Origin: Stenotrophomonas tumulicola
GTDB taxonomy: Bacteria > Pseudomonadota > Gammaproteobacteria > Xanthomonadales > Xanthomonadaceae
Direction of reading: 5' to 3'
Assembly: GCF_014117215.1 (NCBI RefSeq)
Contig: NZ_JACGXS010000006.1
Location: forward strand, 62,001-126,000
Length of the DNA: 64,000 nt
Below are positions 43,033 to 53,890 of this stretch, in pieces. Position numbers and translations under genes: made by a program. The notes under the pieces were generated by a model. That model did not search any database and was not told the DNA's origin. It worked only from the letters and a program-made list of their open reading frames with translations. The number at the start of each line of letters is the position of its first letter. Position 1 is the first letter of the stretch.

Positions 43033-44217
43033 GTGGCGACGATCCGTTGCGATGTACTGGTGATCGGCGCGGGTGCGGCCGGCCTGATGTGTGCGTTGAC
43101 AGCCGGCCAGCGCGGCCGCGTGGTACAGGTCATCGACCACGCCAACAAGGTGGGCAAGAAGATCCTGATGTCCGGTGGCGGGCGCTGCAACTTCACCAAC
43201 ACCGGCACCACGCCGGCCAATTTCCTGTCGGCCAACCCGCATTTCTGCAAATCGGCGCTGGCGCGTTACAGCCCGGCCGACTTCATCGAAATGGTCGAGC
43301 GCCATCGCATCGCGTACCACGAAAAAGAACTGGGCCAGTTGTTCTGCGATGTGTCCTCCAAGCAGATCGTGAAGATGCTGGTGGACGAGTGCCAGGCCGC
43401 AGGCGCGCAGATCCGCACCGACTGCGCCGTGCAGCGCATCGAGCGTGGCAGCGATGGCTTCCACGTGGACACCGCGCAGGGTGCGTTCTTCGCCGCCTCG
43501 CTGGTGGTGGCTACCGGCGGCTTGTCCATTCCCAGCCTGGGCGCCAGCGGCTTTGGCCATGACATCGCGCGCCAGTTCGGCCATGACCTGCTGCCAACCC
43601 GCGCAGGACTGGTGCCGTTGACGCTGAGCGGCACCCACCAGCAGCGCCTGGCCGACCTGTCCGGTGTCGCCCTGCCGGTGGAAGCCCGCAGCAACGGAAT
43701 GGCATTCCGCAACTCGATGCTGCTCACCCATCGTGGCGTCAGTGGTCCGGCGATCCTGCAGGTTTCCTCGTTCTGGCAACCCGGCGATGCACTGGAGCTG
43801 GACCTGCTGCCGGGCCAGGACGCCGGGGACTGGCTGCGCCGGATGAAGCGCGACCGGCCATCGGCCGAACTGCGCACGGTGCTGGCCGAGGTGTTGCCCA
43901 AACGGTTGGCCCAGCGCCTGTGCGAACACTGGTTGCCGGACCGCCCGGTGAAACAGATCGATGAGCCGCAGTTGCGCCAGGCCGCGCAGTTGCTGGGCGC
44001 ATTCCCGTTGGTGGTCAGCGGCACCGAGGGCTATCGCACGGCAGAGGTCACCCTGGGCGGCGTGGACACCGCGCAGGTGTCTTCGTCCACGTTTGAATCC
44101 AGGCGCGTTCCGGGCCTGCATTTCATCGGCGAAGTGCTGGATGTCAGTGGTTGGCTGGGCGGCTACAACTTCCAGTGGGCGTGGGCCAGCGGCCATGCCG
44201 CCGGCAGCGCGGTGTAG
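43033..44217 (+). CDS. FAD-dependent oxidoreductase, HI0933/YhiN family
   Basis: The 394-residue flavoprotein has a GTG start at 43033 (VATIRCDVLVIGAGAAGLMC). The dinucleotide-binding motif GAGAAGLM is followed by KVGKKILMSGGGRCNFTN, the hallmark of the HI0933 family, and by ATGGLSIPSLGASGFGHDIA. C-terminal VTLGGVDT and GEVLDVSGWLGGYNFQWAW complete the FAD site. The family is often called an aminoacetone-oxidase-like or tRNA-modification-like protein, but its substrate is not known. It follows yaeQ closely. Confidence 0.88.
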   Translation: MATIRCDVLVIGAGAAGLMCALTAGQRGRVVQVIDHANKVGKKILMSGGGRCNFTNTGTTPANFLSANPHFCKSALARYSPADFIEMVERHRIAYHEKELGQLFCDVSSKQIVKMLVDECQAAGAQIRTDCAVQRIERGSDGFHVDTAQGAFFAASLVVATGGLSIPSLGASGFGHDIARQFGHDLLPTRAGLVPLTLSGTHQQRLADLSGVALPVEARSNGMAFRNSMLLTHRGVSGPAILQVSSFWQPGDALELDLLPGQDAGDWLRRMKRDRPSAELRTVLAEVLPKRLAQRLCEHWLPDRPVKQIDEPQLRQAAQLLGAFPLVVSGTEGYRTAEVTLGGVDTAQVSSSTFESRRVPGLHFIGEVLDVSGWLGGYNFQWAWASGHAAGSAV

Positions 44218-44314
44218 TGTAGGCACGTAGTAGATCGGCGCGCACGGCAGGGGGCTGGCGCATGGACCGACGGACGTGCATCGTGTATGTAATGCGCAGC
44301 TTGGGGAGCGATGA

Positions 44315-46384
44315 ATGCAGAACTCGAATGACATCACCCTGCGCCTGGTGATCGTGGATGACAGCGGCGACAACGCCGAGGCCATCGTCAGCGCCGTGCG
44401 CAACAGTGGCATCGCCGTGCGGCCCTGGCGGCCGCAGGATGCGGCCGAACTGGGGCAGGTACTTGCCAGCCAGGCCATCGACCTGGTGCTGGCGGCACCG
44501 GTGCAGGCGATCGGCCTGGCGCAGGTAGCACAGCAGATCGCCGCAAGCGGCAAGGACGTGCCGCTGATCCTGCTGGTGGATCGCATCGAAGAAGATGCGC
44601 TGGTGGAAGCCAGTGCACAGGGCGTGCGTGCGCTGGCGCTGCGCCAACGCAACGCGCACCTGCTTGCGGTGCTGCGCGACCAGTGGGTGGACCTGCAGGC
44701 GCGGCGTGGCCTGCGCCGCATCGAAGCGCAGATGCGCGAAACCGAGCGGCGCTGCGATGCCTTGATCGCCTCCTCGCGCGAGCCCATCGCCTATATCCAC
44801 GAAGGCATGCACATCCGGGCCAACGAGGCCTACCTGGAGATGTTCGGCTTCCAGCATTTCGACGACGTGGAAGGCATTTCGCTGCTGGACATGGTCGCGG
44901 CGCAGGACGTGGACGGCTTCAAGCAGTTGCTGAAGGCATTGAGCAAGGGCGAAGCGCCACCACCGCAGTACCAGATCGATGCGCGCCACCAGGATGGCAG
45001 CGCATTCGCCGCGACCATGGAGTTCACCCCGGCCACGTACGAGGGCGAGTCCTGCCTGCAGGTGGTGTTCCGCCGCCGGCTGGAGCTGGACCCGGAACTG
45101 GCCCGGGAAGTGGAGGACCTGCGCCAGCGCGACCAGGTGACCGGGCTGTTGAACCGCCCTACTTTCATGGTGCACGTGGAGAACGCGGTGGCCCAGGCCG
45201 GGCGCAGCGAAGGCCGTTCCGGCCTGCTGCTGGTCGAGCCGGACCATTACGTGCGGCTGCTGCCGGATATCGGCCTGGATTCGGCCGACGCGCTGATCGG
45301 CGCACTGGCCTCGCTGCTCGACCGCACCGTCGCCGGCCAGGCCAGGCTGGCGCGCTTTGGCGAGCATAGCTTCGCCGTGCTGCTGGACGGCTCCTACGCC
45401 GATACCGCTGCATTGGCCGAACGCATCCGCCAGGCATATGCCGCGCATGTCTTCAGCATCGGCGAACGCTCTGCAACGGTGACCGTGAGCATCGGTGGCG
45501 TACAGGTCGGCGAGAAGATCGCCAGCATCGGACAGGTACTGGCACGTGCCACCGAATGCGCGCAATCGGCCGCCGAACTGGGCAACACCGTGCGCATCTT
45601 CGACCCTGCCGCTGCCGACCGCGTGGAAGAAGAACGCATCGCACTGTGGGTGTCGCGCATCCGCGAGGCGCTGGCCGGCGATGGCTTCCAGCTGCATTAC
45701 CAGCCGGTACTGAACCTGCAGGGCGAGCCGCTGGAGCTGTACGAGGCCTACCTGCGCCTGGACCACAATGGCGAACTGCTCAGCCCGGCGGCTTTCCTCG
45801 GCATTGCCGAAGAGCACGGGCTGCTGGCAGACATCAACCGCTGGGTGGTGTCGCGTGCCATCGCCATCCTGGGCGAGCAGCAACGCGCCGGGCGCGCCAC
45901 GCAGATGCTGGTGAAGATCACCCCCGAATCCTTCGCCGACCCGCAACTGATCGCCCTCCTGGGCCAGCAACTGCAGGCGCAGGGGATAGCAGGCAACCGG
46001 CTGTGGCTGCATGCACCGGAAGCCAAGGTGTTCACCCACCTGCGCAATGCCCAGCAGTTCCTGCGCGATGTCGCCCCGCTGGGCTGCCGCATCGGCCTGG
46101 AACAGTTCGGCACCGGGCTGGATTCGTTCCAGTTGCTGGCGCACTTCCAACCGCAGTTCCTGAAGCTGGACCGCAGCTTCACCAGCGACCTGGCCAGCAC
46201 CCGCGAGAACTTCGACAAGATCAAGGAAATCACCGCGCGGGCGCAGGAAGCCGGCATCGCCACCATCGCCGAGTTCATCACCGATGCCAATTCGATGACC
46301 CTGCTGTTCAGTGCCGGGGTGGATTACGTGCAGGGCGAATTCGTCGGCGTGGCCACGCCGCGGATGGAGTTCGATTTCGGTTGA
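44315..46384 (+). CDS. fimX: FimX-like c-di-GMP effector, degenerate REC-PAS-GGDEF-EAL protein
   Basis: This protein has 689 residues. The N-terminal REC-like domain (about 8-125) lacks the phospho-acceptor Asp (LVLAAPV at that place). A PAS domain follows (about 145-255), then a GGDEF domain (about 265-425) with RFGEHS in place of GGDEF, and an EAL domain (about 430-689) with YEAYLRL in place of EAL. Loss of both catalytic motifs is the known state of FimX in Xanthomonas and Pseudomonas, where the EAL domain binds c-di-GMP and contacts a PilZ protein to promote type IV pilus assembly. Length equals that of Xanthomonas FimX. Confidence 0.85.
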   Translation: MQNSNDITLRLVIVDDSGDNAEAIVSAVRNSGIAVRPWRPQDAAELGQVLASQAIDLVLAAPVQAIGLAQVAQQIAASGKDVPLILLVDRIEEDALVEASAQGVRALALRQRNAHLLAVLRDQWVDLQARRGLRRIEAQMRETERRCDALIASSREPIAYIHEGMHIRANEAYLEMFGFQHFDDVEGISLLDMVAAQDVDGFKQLLKALSKGEAPPPQYQIDARHQDGSAFAATMEFTPATYEGESCLQVVFRRRLELDPELAREVEDLRQRDQVTGLLNRPTFMVHVENAVAQAGRSEGRSGLLLVEPDHYVRLLPDIGLDSADALIGALASLLDRTVAGQARLARFGEHSFAVLLDGSYADTAALAERIRQAYAAHVFSIGERSATVTVSIGGVQVGEKIASIGQVLARATECAQSAAELGNTVRIFDPAAADRVEEERIALWVSRIREALAGDGFQLHYQPVLNLQGEPLELYEAYLRLDHNGELLSPAAFLGIAEEHGLLADINRWVVSRAIAILGEQQRAGRATQMLVKITPESFADPQLIALLGQQLQAQGIAGNRLWLHAPEAKVFTHLRNAQQFLRDVAPLGCRIGLEQFGTGLDSFQLLAHFQPQFLKLDRSFTSDLASTRENFDKIKEITARAQEAGIATIAEFITDANSMTLLFSAGVDYVQGEFVGVATPRMEFDFG

Positions 46385-46413
46385 CGCGGCCGGCAGGATG
46401 CCGCCCGCGCCTC

Positions 46414-46438
46414 CGTAGCGCCGAGCCATGCTCGGCGG
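46414..46438. repeat. SMAG palindrome between fimX and fabV
   Basis: GTAGCGCCGAGCCATGCTCGG at 46414 is a single SMAG element in the 64-bp gap between two convergent genes. It is a plausible two-way terminator. Confidence 0.8.
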
Positions 46439-46448
46439 GGCTGATCGG

Positions 46449-47708
46449 TCAGGTCAGGTCGACCAGGTTGGCGATCTTCACGTCCGGGTCGACATCGGCG
46501 TCGTAGTCCACGCCTTCCACGCCAAAGCCGAACAGGCGCAGGAAATCCGCCTTGTAGCCGGCCAGGTCGCTGATCTCGTACAGGTTCTCGTTGGTCACCT
46601 GCGGCCACAGGGCGAGCACTTCCGCCTGCACTTCCGGCGCCATTTCCTTGTAATCCGCACGCAGGCGGCCTTCGCCGTCGATCAGCGCGACCGGACGGCC
46701 CTGGCCGTCGACAAGGTCGTGGCGCAGCCGGTCAACTGCGGTGCCTTCGGCCTTGCCGCCGTACAGGATGTCGTACAGCACATCCAGCTGCTCGATGCAG
46801 CCTTCGTGCGTCCCCTTTTCCTTCATCACCTTGAACAGCAGCGACAGGTACAACGGCATGGTCGGGATGGCCGAACTGGCCTGGGTCACCACTGCCTTCA
46901 GCACCGATACGCGTGCGTCGCCGCCGATCTTCGCCAGTTTCTCGCGCAGGCCCAGCACTTTCTGGTCGAGGTCCTTCTTCGCCGCGCCGATGCTGCCGTT
47001 CCAGTAGATCGCCTGGGTGATCTCCTCGCCGACATAGGTGAAGGCGGTGGTGGTGCAGCCGTTGGCCAGCACGTCGGCATCGGCCAGCGCGTCGATCCAC
47101 ATCTGCCAGTCCTCGCCGCCCATCACCGCCACGGTGCCCGTGATTTCTTCCGCGCTGGCGGGCTCGAGGTGGGTCTCGGTCAGCTTTTCCTTGTCGGTAT
47201 CCAGTCCGCGCAGGGTGATCGGCTCGCCGATCGGCTTCAGCGTGGAGTTGATCACCTCACCGGTCCTGGGGTGCCTGCGGCGCGGCGAGGCCAGGCTGTA
47301 GACGACCTGGTCGACCTGGCCGAGGTCGGCCTTGATCAGTTCGATGACCTTGGCCTTCACTTCATCGGAGAACGCGTCGCCGTTGATGCTCCTGGCATAC
47401 AGGCCGGCCTCTGCGGCGTACTTGTGGAACGCGGCGGAGTTGTACCAGCCGGCGCTGCCGGGCTTGGTTTCGCTGCCCGGCTTTTCGAAGAACACGCCCA
47501 GGGTGGCGGCGTCGCTGCCGAAGGCGGCGGTGATGCGCGCAGCCAGGCCGTAGCCGGTGGAGGCGCCGATCACCAGTACCTTCTTCGGGCCGTTGGCGAT
47601 CTTCGGCTTGCCCTTGATGAAGTCGATCTGCTGTTTGACCGCGGCATCGCAGCCGGTCGGGTGGGTGGTGACGCAGATGAAGCCGCGGACGCGCGGTTTG
47701 ATGACCAT
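46449..47708 (-). CDS. fabV: Trans-2-enoyl-ACP/CoA reductase FabV
   Basis: FabV reduces enoyl-ACP with NADH in fatty acid elongation and is the enzyme that gives many gammaproteobacteria high tolerance to triclosan. The 419 residues begin [36 protein letters not shown] is the NADH-binding motif, and the Tyr-X8-Lys catalytic pair lies near [15 protein letters not shown] (described by K in GAAKK). ATG at 47708 is the normal start; the frame is open 15 codons further. It is transcribed alone, towards fimX. Confidence 0.94.
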   Translation of the reverse strand: MVIKPRVRGFICVTTHPTGCDAAVKQQIDFIKGKPKIANGPKKVLVIGASTGYGLAARITAAFGSDAATLGVFFEKPGSETKPGSAGWYNSAAFHKYAAEAGLYARSINGDAFSDEVKAKVIELIKADLGQVDQVVYSLASPRRRHPRTGEVINSTLKPIGEPITLRGLDTDKEKLTETHLEPASAEEITGTVAVMGGEDWQMWIDALADADVLANGCTTTAFTYVGEEITQAIYWNGSIGAAKKDLDQKVLGLREKLAKIGGDARVSVLKAVVTQASSAIPTMPLYLSLLFKVMKEKGTHEGCIEQLDVLYDILYGGKAEGTAVDRLRHDLVDGQGRPVALIDGEGRLRADYKEMAPEVQAEVLALWPQVTNENLYEISDLAGYKADFLRLFGFGVEGVDYDADVDPDVKIANLVDLT

Positions 47709-47875
47709 GGATACCTCGGTACGGGACAGGTGCGGCGCGCAATGCACGTGCACGAAACGCTGGAATCGTAGTGCGCGCGGGCAATATGCACAACCGACGG
47801 CGGCGTATGCAGGCGCCCCGGCCGAGGCGGTGTGCGGCGCGGTAGAGCGGGGCCATGCCTGCCTGGAAGAAAAGA

Positions 47876-47900
47876 AAAAGCCGCACGGTGTGCGGCTTTT
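47876..47900. terminator. Bidirectional terminator after secF
   Basis: AAAAGCCGCAC and GTGCGGCTTTT form an 11-bp perfect stem with loop GGT, flanked by A-rich sequence on one side and T-rich on the other. On the minus strand it ends the queA-secF operon 25 bp after the secF stop. Confidence 0.88.
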
Positions 47901-47925
47901 CCTTTCTCCGGTGCTGCGTGGGGCG

Positions 47926-48900
47926 TTACGGGCGGCGCGCGAGCGCTTCCACGTCCTTGGCCTTGGGCAGCAGGTCCTGCTTGGTCACCGCCAGCATGCC
48001 CATGGTCAGCAGCGGGCAGGCGATGAAGATCGAGGACAGCGTGCCGATCACCGCGCCGATCATCTGGCTCAGCGCCAACCCTTCCAGCGAACCACCGCCG
48101 TACAGGTACAGCGCCAGCACCGACAGGAAGAACACCAGCGAGGTGATGATGGTGCGCGACAGGGTCTGGTTGATCGAACGGTTCATCACTTCCAGCGGCT
48201 CCACGCGCAGGCTGCGGAAGTTCTCGCGCACGCGGTCGAACACCACGATGGTGTCGTTGATGGAGAAGCCCATCACCGACAACAGGCCGGCCAGCACGGT
48301 GAGGTCGAACTCGCGGCCGCTGAAGGAGAAGTAGGCGGCAACCACCAGCACGTCGAACAGCGTGGTGATGATGGCCACCACCGCGAACTTCCATTCGAAG
48401 CGGAAGCCGATGTAGATCAGGAACCCGACCAGCACGAACAGCGCCGCGTACAGGCCATTGAGCGCCAGTTCCTTGCCGACCTGCGGGCCGACGAACTCCG
48501 ACGACAACACGGCAGCCGCGTTGTCCTGCAGCGATACCGCCGTGCGCACCGCCTCGGCAGTGCGGTTGTTGGCCTCGCCAGCGCTTTCACCTTCAGCCGC
48601 TTCCTGCGGCTGCAGGCGGATCAGCAGGTCGCTGCCGCTGCCGAAGCTCTGCACCTGGGCACCGGCATAACCGGCGGTTTCCAGGTGCTCGCGCACGGCG
48701 TCGACGTCGGCTGGCCGGTCGAAGCGTACTTCCACCACGGTGCCACCGGTGAAATCCAGTGCGTAGTTGAAGCCCTTGCCGATGATGCTGCCAAGGGAGG
48801 CGATGAACACCAGCGCTGCAATGCCGACGGCAATCCAGCGGGTGCGCATGAAGTCGAACTTGGTGTCGTTCGGGATCAGGTGGAGCGGAAACAATTTCAT
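47926..48900 (-). CDS. secF: Protein translocase subunit SecF
   Basis: SecF has 324 residues and six membrane helices with a periplasmic loop after helix 1. [15 protein letters not shown] is the conserved D-x-x-G-G motif after the first helix, and [17 protein letters not shown] is the family signature in the second half. With SecD it uses the proton gradient to pull proteins across the membrane. ATG at 48900, [17 protein letters not shown], is conserved. It lies 19 bp after secD. Confidence 0.96.
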   Translation of the reverse strand: MKLFPLHLIPNDTKFDFMRTRWIAVGIAALVFIASLGSIIGKGFNYALDFTGGTVVEVRFDRPADVDAVREHLETAGYAGAQVQSFGSGSDLLIRLQPQEAAEGESAGEANNRTAEAVRTAVSLQDNAAAVLSSEFVGPQVGKELALNGLYAALFVLVGFLIYIGFRFEWKFAVVAIITTLFDVLVVAAYFSFSGREFDLTVLAGLLSVMGFSINDTIVVFDRVRENFRSLRVEPLEVMNRSINQTLSRTIITSLVFFLSVLALYLYGGGSLEGLALSQMIGAVIGTLSSIFIACPLLTMGMLAVTKQDLLPKAKDVEALARRP

Positions 48901-48919
48901 GGTATTGATCCTTTTCCCG

Positions 48920-50773
48920 TCAGATGGCCAGGGTCTTGAGCTTCTTGCGACGGCCATACAGCAGCACGGCAAGGGCACGGGAAACGGTGATGGCGGTGAA
49001 CATCGAGGCGATGATGCCGACGATCATGGTCACCGCGAAGCCCTTCAGCGGGCCGGTACCGAACGCATACAGCGCCACGCCGGCCAGGATGCCGGTCAGG
49101 TTGGCGTCGAGGATGGTGCCCGAGGCCTTCTCGTAACCGGCCACGATGGCCGCCTTGACCGGCATGCCGGCACGCAGCTCTTCGCGGATACGCTCGTTGA
49201 TCAGCACGTTGGCATCCACCGACAGGCCGATCGACAACGCCAGGCCGGCAAAGCCCGGCAGGGTCATCGTGGCACCGAACAGCGACATCACCGCGACCAC
49301 GATCAGCAGGTTGAACAGCATCGCCACCGAAGTGATGACGCCGAACATGCGGTAGTAGATGGTGAAGAACACCAGGGTGAACAGGAACGCAAAGCCCACC
49401 GCGGTGACACCGCGTTCCACGTTCTCCGCGCCCAGGCTGGGGCCGACGATCTTCTCTTCGACGAAGTCCATCGGCGCAGCCAGCGAGCCGGACTTCAGCA
49501 GCTTGGCGAGATCTTCGGACTCACGCTTCTCCAGGCCGGTGGTCTGGAAGTTCTTGCCGAACACACCGTTGACGTTGGCCACCGAGATGACTTCTTCCTT
49601 GACCCGGAAGCTGCGGACTTCCTTGCCGTCGACCGTCTCCACGGTCGGGACGCGTTCGGTGTAGACCACCGCCATCGGCTTGTTCACGTTGGCGCTGGTG
49701 AAGTCGAACATGCGCTGGCCGCCGACGTTGTTCAGCGTGACGCTGACCGCCGGTGACCCGTTCTGGTCGGTCATCGCCTGCGCGGCGACCATCTGGTCAC
49801 CGGTGACGATCACGCGCTTGGCCAGCAGCACCGGCCCGCGGTTGTCGCGCAGCTGGTACACCTTGGCTTCCGGCGGGATGCGGCCGCTGGCGATGGCGTC
49901 CTGGGCATTGCCTTCGATCACCGCGCGGTATTCCAGCGTCGCGGTCGCGCCGATCATGCGCTTGGCTTCGGCGGTGTCCTGCACGCCGGGCAGCTGCACG
50001 ACCACGCGGTCGGCACCCTGGCGCTGGATGATCGGCTCGGCCACGCCGAGCTGGTTGACGCGGTTGCGCAACGTGTTGACGTTCTGTTCGATGGCGCCGT
50101 TGGCGATCTCGTTCAGCTCGGTATCCGGCAGGCTGACGGTCACGCGGTTGCCGCCGACCTCGTAGCGCAGCGTCGGCTGCGACTTGAACAGCGCGTCGCG
50201 GGCACGCAGGCCGGCACCCTCGCCCGCCGACGGGCTCAGGTTGGCGACGATGCTGTTGTCGGCACGGCGTTCGACCGACTGGTACGGAATGCGCGCATCG
50301 CGCAGGCTGGTGCGCACGTCTTCGGTGTAGGCATCCAGGCGCTTGTCCAGCGCGGCCTTCTGGTCCACCTGCAGCACGAAATGCACGCCGCCCTGCAGGT
50401 CCAGGCCCAGCGTCATCGGACGCGCGCCCAGGTTGGACAGCCAGTCCGGCACGGTGGATGCCAGGTTCAGCGCGACCACGTAATCTTCGCCGACGCTCTG
50501 CTTCAGCACGTCATTGGCGGCAGTCTGCGCCTGCAGGTCCGGCAGGCGGACGATCAGGCTGTCGCCTTCCGCTTCCGCTGCCATCGGCGTCACGCCGGCC
50601 TGCTTGAGGTCGGCCAGCACCCGCTCGCGCAGGGCATCATCGATCTGCCCGCCACGGTTGGCGGTGATCTGGATGGCCGGATCCTTCTGGTAGATGTTGG
50701 GCAGCGCGTACAGCGTACTGATCGCCAGGACGATCAGGATGACGACGTACTTCCAGCGTGGAAATTCGAGCAT
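48920..50773 (-). CDS. secD: Protein translocase subunit SecD
   Basis: SecD has 617 residues. The start MLEFPRWKYVVILIVLAIS is followed by helix 1, LGLDLQGGVHFVLQVD (the DLQGG motif), a large periplasmic domain (about 30-440) and five further helices with AIGLSVDANVLINERIREE-like signature (here LSIGLSVDANVLI). It forms the SecDF complex with the next gene product. A longer in-frame start 8 codons upstream is less likely. Confidence 0.97.
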   Translation of the reverse strand: MLEFPRWKYVVILIVLAISTLYALPNIYQKDPAIQITANRGGQIDDALRERVLADLKQAGVTPMAAEAEGDSLIVRLPDLQAQTAANDVLKQSVGEDYVVALNLASTVPDWLSNLGARPMTLGLDLQGGVHFVLQVDQKAALDKRLDAYTEDVRTSLRDARIPYQSVERRADNSIVANLSPSAGEGAGLRARDALFKSQPTLRYEVGGNRVTVSLPDTELNEIANGAIEQNVNTLRNRVNQLGVAEPIIQRQGADRVVVQLPGVQDTAEAKRMIGATATLEYRAVIEGNAQDAIASGRIPPEAKVYQLRDNRGPVLLAKRVIVTGDQMVAAQAMTDQNGSPAVSVTLNNVGGQRMFDFTSANVNKPMAVVYTERVPTVETVDGKEVRSFRVKEEVISVANVNGVFGKNFQTTGLEKRESEDLAKLLKSGSLAAPMDFVEEKIVGPSLGAENVERGVTAVGFAFLFTLVFFTIYYRMFGVITSVAMLFNLLIVVAVMSLFGATMTLPGFAGLALSIGLSVDANVLINERIREELRAGMPVKAAIVAGYEKASGTILDANLTGILAGVALYAFGTGPLKGFAVTMIVGIIASMFTAITVSRALAVLLYGRRKKLKTLAI

Positions 50774-50834
50774 TGCTAGGGTCCCGCGCGGCGCCATCCC
50801 CGGCGCCGCGGTTGTGCATCGGAAAGGGAGTGGC

Positions 50835-51179
50835 TCAGACGGCCGACTTCAGGGTACCGGCCGGCAGCACGTTGCCGACGGCGCCCTTCTGCACGCGGAT
50901 GCGCACGTTCTCGGCCACTTCGAGCGTCACGAAGCTGTCGCCGATGTCGATCACCACACCGGCGATGCCGCCGTTGGTGAGCACTTCATCGCCGCGCTTG
51001 ATCTTCTCCAGCATGGCCTTGTGCTCCTTCTGCCGCTTCATCTGCGGGCGGATCATCAGGAAGTACATGATGGCGATCAGGATGACCGGGAACAGCAGCG
51101 TGCTCAGGCCCATGCCCTGCGGTTGGCCGCCAGCGGCCTGGGCGTGGGCGGCGGGAATCAGGAAGGCAATCAGGTTCAT
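50835..51179 (-). CDS. yajC: Preprotein translocase subunit YajC
   Basis: YajC has 114 residues with one membrane helix at about 28-48 (LLFPVILIAIMYFLMIRP) and the conserved cytoplasmic part RPQMKRQKEHKAMLEKIKRG and GDEVLTNGGIAG. It associates with SecDF. It lies between tgt and secD, 61 bp before secD, as in E. coli. Confidence 0.95.
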   Translation of the reverse strand: MNLIAFLIPAAHAQAAGGQPQGMGLSTLLFPVILIAIMYFLMIRPQMKRQKEHKAMLEKIKRGDEVLTNGGIAGVVIDIGDSFVTLEVAENVRIRVQKGAVGNVLPAGTLKSAV

Positions 51180-51310
51180 CGTGGGTCCTTTGGTTGGGCG
51201 GCGCTCCGGCCCCGGGGGGCGCGGCGTGTCGACCGCGGATCGGGGTCAGCCGTGAAGTATGCCACGGGCCCGGACGTTCGTCCTTGGGCCCTTCGGCAGG
51301 GTCGGGCCAC

Positions 51311-52486
<1,176 letters not shown>

Positions 52487-52497
52487 TGCACCTACAG

Positions 52498-52566
52498 GTA
52501 GCGCCGGGCCATGCCAGGCGGGCATCGGGCCGCAAGGTGCGCTCGCCGGGCATGGCCCGGCGCTGC
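52498..52566. repeat. SMAG pair between queA and tgt
   Basis: A direct element begins at 52498 (GTAGCGCCGGGCCATGCCAG) and an inverted one (CGCCGGGCATGGCCCGGCGCT) follows to about 52566. They sit inside the queA-tgt operon and could reduce read-through. Confidence 0.7.
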
Positions 52567-52612
52567 CGGGGCGACGTGGCAGATCCACGCCATGCATGGG
52601 TGGCGTCGCGCC

Positions 52613-53680
52613 TCAACCCGCCTGCGGGAACAACAACATCGCATCGCCGTAGCTGAAGAAGCGGTAGCGCTGTTCGATGGCGTGGCGGTAGGCCTCGAAT
52701 ACGCGCTCCTTGCCGGCGAACGCAGAGATCATCATCAGCAGCGTGCTTTCCGGCAGGTGGAAATTGGTCACCATCGCGTCCACGCTGCGGATCCGGTATC
52801 CCGGGGTGATGAATATCTGCGTCTCGCCTGCGAACGGCAGCAGTTCGCCATCGCGCATCGCGCTTTCCAGCGCCCGCACCACCGTGGTGCCGACGCCGAT
52901 CACCCGGCCACCGGCTTCGCGCGTGCGCCGGACCTGCTGCACCAGCCCGGCTCCCACGTTCAGCCATTCGCGGTGCATGACATGGTCCTTCAGCTCTTCG
53001 GCGCGCACCGGCTGGAAGGTACCCGCCCCCACGTGCAACGTGACATGGCCAAAGTCCACGCCCTTGTCGCGCAGCGCAGCCAGCAGCGGCTCGTCGAAAT
53101 GCAGGCCAGCCGTCGGCGCGGCCACGGCCCCCACTTCACGGGCGAACACGGTCTGGTAGCGCTCGCGGTCGTCCAGTCCCGGCTCGCGCTGGATGTAGGG
53201 CGGCAACGGCAGCCGTCCGGCATGCAGCAGCCATTGCTCCAATGCCTCGGGCACATGGAACTGCAACACGTAGAATTCGCCGTCGCGGCCCAGCACCTCG
53301 GCTTCGCCGCCGGCGTCCAGCGCGATCCGGCTGCCCGCCTTCGGCGTCTTGCTGGCACCGACCTGGGCCCGTGCCTGCTGCCCGCCCAGCAGGCGCTCGA
53401 TCAGGATTTCCACCCGGCCGCCGGTTGCCTTCTGCCCGAACAACCGCGCCGGTATCACCCGGGTGTCGTTGAACACCAGCAGGTCGCCTGCACGCAGCAG
53501 CGTCGGCAGATCATGCACGTGTGCATCGGTGAAACCTGCGGGAGAGGGCGGCACCAGCAGCAGGCGGCTGGCAGAGCGCTCGGCCAGCGGTGCCTGGGCG
53601 ATCAGCTCGGCAGGAAGGTCATAGTGGAAATCGGACTTCTTCAAGGCAGTGGATGGCAACAGGTCGACAATGGCGCGCAT
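52613..53680 (-). CDS. queA: S-adenosylmethionine:tRNA ribosyltransferase-isomerase
   Basis: QueA moves the ribosyl part of SAM to preQ1-tRNA to make epoxyqueuosine. The protein has 355 residues: SDFHYDLPAELIAQAPLAERS at the N-terminus (described by DLPAELIAQ), VFNDTRVIPARLFGQK, PTAGLHFDE and THVGAGTF-like HVGAGTFQPVR. The frame is open for hundreds of codons upstream, but ATG at 53680 is the correct start. It heads queA-tgt-yajC-secD-secF. Confidence 0.96.
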   Translation of the reverse strand: MRAIVDLLPSTALKKSDFHYDLPAELIAQAPLAERSASRLLLVPPSPAGFTDAHVHDLPTLLRAGDLLVFNDTRVIPARLFGQKATGGRVEILIERLLGGQQARAQVGASKTPKAGSRIALDAGGEAEVLGRDGEFYVLQFHVPEALEQWLLHAGRLPLPPYIQREPGLDDRERYQTVFAREVGAVAAPTAGLHFDEPLLAALRDKGVDFGHVTLHVGAGTFQPVRAEELKDHVMHREWLNVGAGLVQQVRRTREAGGRVIGVGTTVVRALESAMRDGELLPFAGETQIFITPGYRIRSVDAMVTNFHLPESTLLMMISAFAGKERVFEAYRHAIEQRYRFFSYGDAMLLFPQAG

Positions 53681-53762
53681 TGTACGACCGGCTACCGGGA
53701 GACAATGCATCCAGCAAGGAACGTCAGGGAAAATGCTGCCATGCAGCAGCAAACAGGCGGGG

Positions 53763-53791
53763 TTATCGCGCAAAAAACCGCGTGCTAGCAT
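53763..53791 (+). promoter_or_regulatory. Predicted promoter of the class III aminotransferase gene
   Basis: TTATCG (53763-53768) and TAGCAT (53786-53791) are 17 bp apart. TGC before the second hexamer gives an extended -10. The start would be near 53798, giving a 5' leader of about 93 nt that contains a GCATCG/CGATGC hairpin. An AGGAGA Shine-Dalgarno lies 7 bp before the gene. Confidence 0.45.
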
Positions 53792-53890
53792 CGAATCGGA
53801 AGTCCGATGCACGAGCCGATCCGAGCGCGCGCCCATGACGCGCGTTCTGCATTTCAGGGCCGTGCGACCTATCGTTTCAGGAGATCTGCA

